From Torymus aiolomorphi (taxonomy: Eukaryota; Arthropoda; Insecta; Hymenoptera; Torymidae), in NCBI GenBank assembly GCA_036365515.1, contig CM070874.1, positions 46,003,083 to 46,067,082 on the forward strand: DNA of 64,000 nt. The letters run 5' to 3'. The notes under the pieces were generated by a model. The model had not been told where the DNA came from and made no database searches. It was given only the letters and a program-made list of their open reading frames with translations. Both the position numbers and the translations under genes were made by a program. This document shows positions 58,851 to 64,000 of the stretch, one piece after another; position 1 is the first letter of the stretch, and every line of letters starts with the position of its first letter.

Positions 58851-60760
58851 AAGATAGTCAATGTCATAGCCTGCCGCGATGTCGTTTCTTTCGAAAAGGA
58901 CTCACCATACCAAGGAAAACACAATCTTGTATATTTGCCTGGAGACAATTCGATCCAGATTAATGAGACAACCTTAGATGTCAACAGCAACATTGCTAAA
59001 CATCAAGCCCAACAACTCAGCAAGGGAGCGAATCCCGTCATGCAACAAGAATCTCTAACACTTAATCAAGAAAAGGAATCAACTCAAGACAGACCAAGAG
59101 AAGAGACCGATGAGGAGAGCTCCGAAGAAGATTTAAAGTGGTTCTTTCGCTACTCCTTCGTCAAATCAGTGCTGAATGAAGAGATTATTTAAAATTTAAA
59201 AAACCATAGTTGTAATATGATTTATTTATTTAAAATGATATAGATAGTCAATGTATTATAAACAAAGTGTATTCAACTTGACTAAGATAGCTTTTTGAAC
59301 AAAATTGATAAACAATCACCTTAATACAAAACACCTTAATATTTTTTGTTTCTTAACCGTTTTTAAGCAATCTGAAACTGATGGTACTGCGCGTTTTAAA
59401 GCGAGATTTGTCGGGAAAGAATACACTCAACGAAAAGGTCAAAACTTTGTAGATACTACATATTCCCCTATCGATAGATTTACCACCCTTCAAGCCTTAT
59501 TTGCCTATGCCGAAAGGAAGTATTTAAACATTTACCACTACGATGTAGAAACGCCTTTCTTCATGGAGTCTTAGAAGAAGAAATATACCTTCAGCAACCC
59601 GAGGAAGAGACAACGGTCTCTCGCTTCAAGAAAGTGATCCATGGTCTCAAACAGGGCGGAAAAAATTGAAACAAGGAGCCGGATTCATTGATTAAAGGTA
59701 TGGGACTAAAAAATTAGACTCACGATGCATGCCTGTATTACCTCTCGGAAAAAAGGATCACGTTATACTAGTTGCTATTTTCGTGAACGACATATTAGTC
59801 TTTATCAACAATAATGAATACACAGCGAAGCTTAATACAGGTCTTTTGTCGAAATTTCCAATGAAAAACTTTGGATAAGTGAAGAAGTTTCTAGGAATTA
59901 ACATCACTCGAGACGAATCAAAGGGAATAATTCAGCTGGACCAACGAGAGTATATTTCGTCTGTACTAAAAAGATTCAACATGCAAGAGTCTAAGGCTTT
60001 GACAATTCCCATGGAAGCAGGATCAAGTCTGAATGCGAACATTTCACCAAAGAAGCCTGAAGGATCGAAAGATTGAGTAAGATCTTTTACCAAAACGCAG
60101 TTGGAGCGCATTTGTATATATCTATCAAGCATCCAGACCGAATCTGTTGTTTGCTATAAGTGCTATAAGCAAATTCAATAATGTCTTTGAGAAATCCATT
60201 GGTCTGCTGTTAAGAAAGTGCTACGTTATCTATAAGGATCCAAAATTGACGTTCAGCCGAGAATCTCCAAGTGAATTGAGTGGAAATGAAGAGGACACAC
60301 GCTCAGTTTCTGGCCACTTATTTTTGCTCCTCCTTGTAACAACAAGAAGGGGCAATCGGTTGGCTCTGTAAAACTCCGGAGACTTAAAAAGGAACAGTGC
60401 ATAGACACAAGAAATAGCATTGGTTGTATATATCGATATATATCGGGAACAGCGAGAAAAAATGTCGCTGCTCCCCATATGTATATGTATAGATATATAC
60501 AACCAATGCTATTTCTGGTGTCTGTGCACTGTTCCTTTTTAAGTGTCCGGGGCTTAAGAGACAAGGTACTAGTACCATTAGTAGCACAGAGACCGAGTAT
60601 CTCTCTTTATCATTCACTGTACAAGGAAGAAATACACATCACGGACGAGAACCCGACCAAGATAATGTGCGACAACAAGGATACTATCAATCATGGGAAA
60701 AACGCAAACTTCAGCAACCAGACCAAGCATTGATTGGCTGTGGACGTGGGTAAAAATCAA
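58797..60760 (+). pseudogene. Second Ty1/Copia element, pol remnant
   Basis: On the plus strand are integrase-tail codons (KKGYRLWHEKIVNVIACRDV), RT pieces (FKARFVGKEYTQRKGQNFVD, YHYDVETPF, VNDILVF in place of the usual YVDD box, and KFLGINITRDESKGIIQLDQ) and RNase H pieces (STISSTETEYLSLS, PTKIMCDNKDT). Frame changes and stops occur throughout (for example 59212, 59573, 59876, 60076). A MITE at 60376-60550 splits the RNase H region. No LTR is visible. It is older than the 48627-56776 element and of a different lineage by eye. Confidence 0.88.
60376..60550. mobile_element. 175 bp MITE hairpin inside the Copia remnant
   Basis: The ends CCGGAGACTTAAAAAGGAAC and its mirror CCTTTTTAAGTGTCCGG begin arms of about 70 bp that pair through CATTGGTTGTATATA. 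The loop is about 35 bp. It lies between the two halves of the RNase H region. Confidence 0.88.
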
Positions 60761-60925
60761 GGACAGCAGATCGACAAATTGCGGACGCAGGTTGATTTCA
60801 GACCCACGCCTCACACACGCTACACAAATTCGACGCCACTTAAGGAGGTTGGCTACCCAAATGAAAATGGTTACATCATTCCAAAACCTTAAAATTGTTG
60901 TTCTTCGGTTCATTTCCTATAAGTG

Positions 60926-61034
60926 TGCGAAATTTCAGATCGTTTGCCAACTCGGTTATGGAATAATTCAATTTCAAAGTTCAACTCTTAAATACGGGTT
61001 CTTATGGAAGTAAAAACGATCTGAAATTTCGCCA
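60926..61034. repeat. Short inverted repeat
   Basis: GCGAAATTTCAGATCGTTT is mirrored by AACGATCTGAAATTTCGC about 65 bp later. It is non-coding. Confidence 0.7.
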
Positions 61035-61310
61035 TAACCTTAGTAAAAACACAAGACACATAGGATACAATTCCTTAAAAAAGGTAACAACGAATCAAAA
61101 AACTACTGGCAATATAGAAAATATATAGGAAAATGTGTATACGAAATCTGAAAACGACGTACAACACCGACTCTGAGTACTGCGGCAAAACGGAAACAAA
61201 CGATCGAGTTCGTCGGCTGCGAGAGAGGGTGCGCGGTGAGCGAAGCCGAGGGCGCGGTGCGAGGGGACTCCTTCCCCTTGCCCCGTGCGAGCAGCGGTAG
61301 CCAAACTCCT

Positions 61311-61752
61311 TAAGAGTGCTGTCTACCTCGATCGCAACGACACCTACTGTCAAAAGTGTTTTTTGTCAATTAAAATAATTTGAGGCAATTATAAAATATA
61401 AAATTCGAGTTTTCGCATGTGTATTAGGTATTAAAGTAAACACTAGAACAGTTTTTACAAACTAAAGTCAATCAATAAATGCGTCTTTTGTAGAGAAACG
61501 CGGGGAGTAACTTACTGTAACGCCCACTGGACGTTTGATTTTTCTCTACAAAATACAAGTTCATTTATTAATCTAAATTCATGAAACTTGTTTAAACATA
61601 ATCCTTATTAGTTAATAAACACATGCGAAAACTGAGTTATGATGAATTTAAAATTTATAAGTACACCTAAATTAATGAAAATACGTAGATGAAGTCATGG
61701 GGGCGCTGCGATCTATTTCGGAGTTGGGGTTTAGGTAGAGAGCACTCTTAAC
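61311..61752. repeat. 442 bp inverted-repeat element
   Basis: The ends CCTTAAGAGTGCTGTCTACC and GGTAGAGAGCACTCTTAA are inverted. Inner mirrored blocks are GTTTTCGCATGTGTATTA and TTTTGTAGAGAAA. There is no ORF. It is MITE-like. Confidence 0.75.
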
Positions 61753-62188
61753 ATCAAGCGATGCACTTAGCACCTGGTACGACGCGAATCGCGAGACTAA
61801 AAAGCGGAGAGACACACATTTGTCACGACGACAAATTCGTCATTGGATTTATGTTGTATAGCATAAATGTAACTGTTAGACGAATTGTACGTGCGGTGGC
61901 GATAACATATCGAGAGACAAATACATATTAATAAATTATGCAAGTAATGCTGAAAAATTTATTTTAATATAATATAAAAAAAATTAATGAACCACTTTAG
62001 ATGAGTATTATAAGATAACTCAGTGATTTACTTTCATTGACATGGCGGTAGACTTTATATTTATATGCCCGATCCCCCATCCACCTATCCCTGCACTTAT
62101 TAAAAAAATTACGGTGTGTAACGAGGGAGGAATTGACTTTTTCAGACTCGGATGGTGGTATGAGCACTACCCGTATTACGAATCCCAC

Positions 62189-62266
62189 GTGAAAATATCA
62201 TATGAGATCTCATGAGATCTCATGTCTGAAATTCTCATATGAGATATCATATGATAATTTCACGAG
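62189..62266. repeat. Palindromic TCATATGAGAT cluster
   Basis: GTGAAAATATCATATGAGAT is mirrored by ATATCATATGATAATTTCAC, with internal repeats of ATGAGATCTCATG. It resembles the short units in the 816 bp fold-back. Confidence 0.75.
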
Positions 62267-62439
62267 GGGTCACTCGCGTTCAATCATCATCTTCACCAGA
62301 AAAAGTACTATATTATATCTTTTTGATTTGTTGAACATTATTTAAAATCTCCTGTAGCCATGAAACCTTCGCCTACTATTAGAACTACTTTAAACTATCC
62401 TGAAGTTTTTGGAGGAATGAACATTTTTTAATTCTGAAA

Positions 62440-62985
62440 ATACAAAGGAACCCTGGCGGAAATGATAAAATGTAAAAAGCCGTAAGTAAATGTAAGGAAA
62501 AGTAAGAAAATGTAAATTAGTGTAAGAAAATTTAAGAAAATGTATACAAACGTAACTAAGCGTACTTTTTTGTTGGATTTCGTACAGTTTTCACGTTTTC
62601 GTACACTTTCTTACATTTTATTACAATTTCTAACTTTTTTTTTAGTATCTTATGTTTCCTTACATTTGTTTAATTTTATTACTTTTTCATTGATATCATT
62701 AATTGTAAAATTACTTTACAGTTTTTTATATTTTTTTTACAAATTCTTACATATTATTATATTTTGTTACAATTTTTTCACGTCCTTTTATATTTTTTTA
62801 CTTTTGATTACATATTCTTACACATAATTATACTTTGTTATACTTTTTTACGGCTTTTTATATTTTGTTATACATTTTAACGTCTTCTTTACATTTTTTA
62901 CTTTTTATTACATATTCCTATATTTTATTATATTTTGTTATACTTTTTTACGGTTTTTTATATTTTGTTATTATTATGTATTTCA
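62440..62985. repeat. Orientation-switching 10-11 bp array (TGTAAGAAAA type)
   Basis: Left of about 62560 the units read as TGTAAGAAAA variants; right of it they read as TTTTCTTACA/TTTTTTACA variants for some 400 bp. The whole is a lopsided palindromic array. The 62540-62827 ORF over it is low-complexity. Confidence 0.75.
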
Positions 62986-63057
62986 CAGCAACCCTGCGAG
63001 ACTTACCTATCTAATTATTTTCTACCACATTCTAAGACTGACAGAGTCAGGTAGTTT

Positions 63058-63494
63058 TATGAGGAAATCCACGGAACCTTTAACTGTTTTGATACTTTTT
63101 TTTTAAAGTAATTTATTGCTGCTATTAGTTGAGCGAGCGAAGCACATAAACGAGACAAGGTGTAAAATCTTCAATTTTTACGTAAAAAACCAGTCAAGTA
63201 ATCCATATTAGTGTGCCACGCATGCTCAAGTCTGGGAATGTAAAAATCTGTCGAGAAAAGTACACTTTTTCCACTTTTTCCGAAAAGTGGACTTTTTTCG
63301 ACAGTTTTTTAGATTCTCAGACTTGAGCATGCGTGGCACACTAATATGGATTACTTGACTGGTTTTTTACGTAAAAATTGAAGATTTTACACCTTGTCTC
63401 GTTTATGTGCTTCGCACGCTCAACTAATAGCAGCAATAAATTACTTTAAGAAAAAAGTATCAAAACAGTTAAAGGTTCCGTGGATTTCCTCATA
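63058..63494. repeat. 437 bp near-perfect palindrome
   Basis: TATGAGGAAATCCACGGAAC is mirrored at 63475-63494, and pairing holds almost to the centre at 63276 with only short differences. The interior is non-coding. It could extrude as a cruciform or give a long hairpin transcript. Confidence 0.92.
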
Positions 63495-64000
63495 TACATT
63501 ACATTCTTTGTATATGACAATTTGCCATGTTACAATATCTATATTAAATACAGCACATATATTACACAAGAGTTTCTTTTTGTAAATATTAACAAGTATT
63601 AAAATACAACAAACTGCCTGAGGCGAGTTCTTATATCCTTGCTAAACTTATAAATTAATTTGACTAATCTACCCAGTAATAATTACCTACCCGTAGCACA
63701 TCAAAAGACACACACTGCACTTATAAAATTTTTCCCCAGTTCCTTATTACCTATCCTCTCACATTCTGAAGCACTGACATTGAACACTAAATCACTGCTA
63801 GAGCTGCAGAGACAACGAAGTATGGCTGGCTGGTCCAGATTGGCGCTAATTCAAGGCCATCTGTTTATTTTGAATAATAGCCATACCATCTGATAGAGGA
63901 GAAGGACTGGTGGAGACCTTCACTCGTTGTTTCGCTGCTGGGGACAGCCTCAGTGTGGGGGTCAGCCAAGGCAGAAGCAGCATTACTATGTACACAGTCA
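63495..64000. other. Right-edge sequence, unassigned
   Basis: The last 120 bp are GC-richer and open on the plus strand without a recognised motif. It may be the start of another element or exon cut by the window edge. Confidence 0.3.

Noticed and set aside
62540..62827. 95-codon Phe/Leu-rich ORF resembling a membrane protein
   Set aside because: It is the translation of a TTTTTACA-type short repeat array.

Overview
This window looks like a TE-dominated, AT-rich arthropod (most likely insect) chromosome segment. The evidence is the absence of bacterial operon structure and the presence of spliced exons, tRNA-derived repeats, Ty3/Gypsy and Ty1/Copia retrotransposons, a Jockey/LOA-like LINE, a pogo/Tigger-like transposase, TA-flanked MITEs and very large fold-back repeats. 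I cannot name the species from sequence alone.

Layout. 1-4843: giant inverted repeat with 2.3 kb arms, open at the left window edge. 5243-11602: degenerate Ty3/Gypsy element on the minus strand (about 1.36 kb 3' LTR, polypurine tract, integrase, RNase H, RT, protease, gag). A 287 bp MITE sits in its integrase tail, and its 5' end is cut off by a repeat related to the first palindrome (11603-12985). 13026-13185: plausible terminal exon of a host gene, with a long 3' UTR to about 14400. 14400-17631: non-coding sequence with a repeated ACTTAAGT motif, a 179 bp hairpin, a possible first exon and a dispersed repeat. 17632-26444: 8.8 kb palindrome with about 4 kb arms built of tandem repeats, ending inside a fragment of an RNA polymerase III subunit-2 (POLR3B/RPC2-like) exon that is duplicated in tandem (26412-27250).

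28367-36221: a pogo/Tigger-like transposase gene split by a nearly complete LINE (29361-35730, 9 bp target duplication). That LINE is itself interrupted by a 731 bp inverted-repeat element whose ends read CACAGTG. 36388-45100: a run of fold-back elements, tRNA-like sequences, decamer arrays and a 200 bp (CA)n tract. 45105-57940: a fold-back element carrying a transposon-type ORF, into which a complete Ty1/Copia element (48627-56776) has inserted with an ATTCA target duplication. 58130-60760: LINE and Copia remnants, with another MITE inside. 61000-64000: further hairpins, an orientation-switching short-repeat array and a 437 bp palindrome.

The most interesting single object is the Copia element on the minus strand. 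Its roughly 1.7 kb leader contains two small open segments with consensus splice sites whose phases join exactly to the gag reading frame. This implies a spliced 5' gag, primed from a 30-nt match to the anticodon half of initiator tRNA-Met. Its coding strand is also strongly enriched in the hexamers GGTGAG and GGCGAG. The second theme is the density of nested inverted repeats at every scale, from 75 bp to 8.8 kb. No intact host protein-coding gene lies wholly inside the window.
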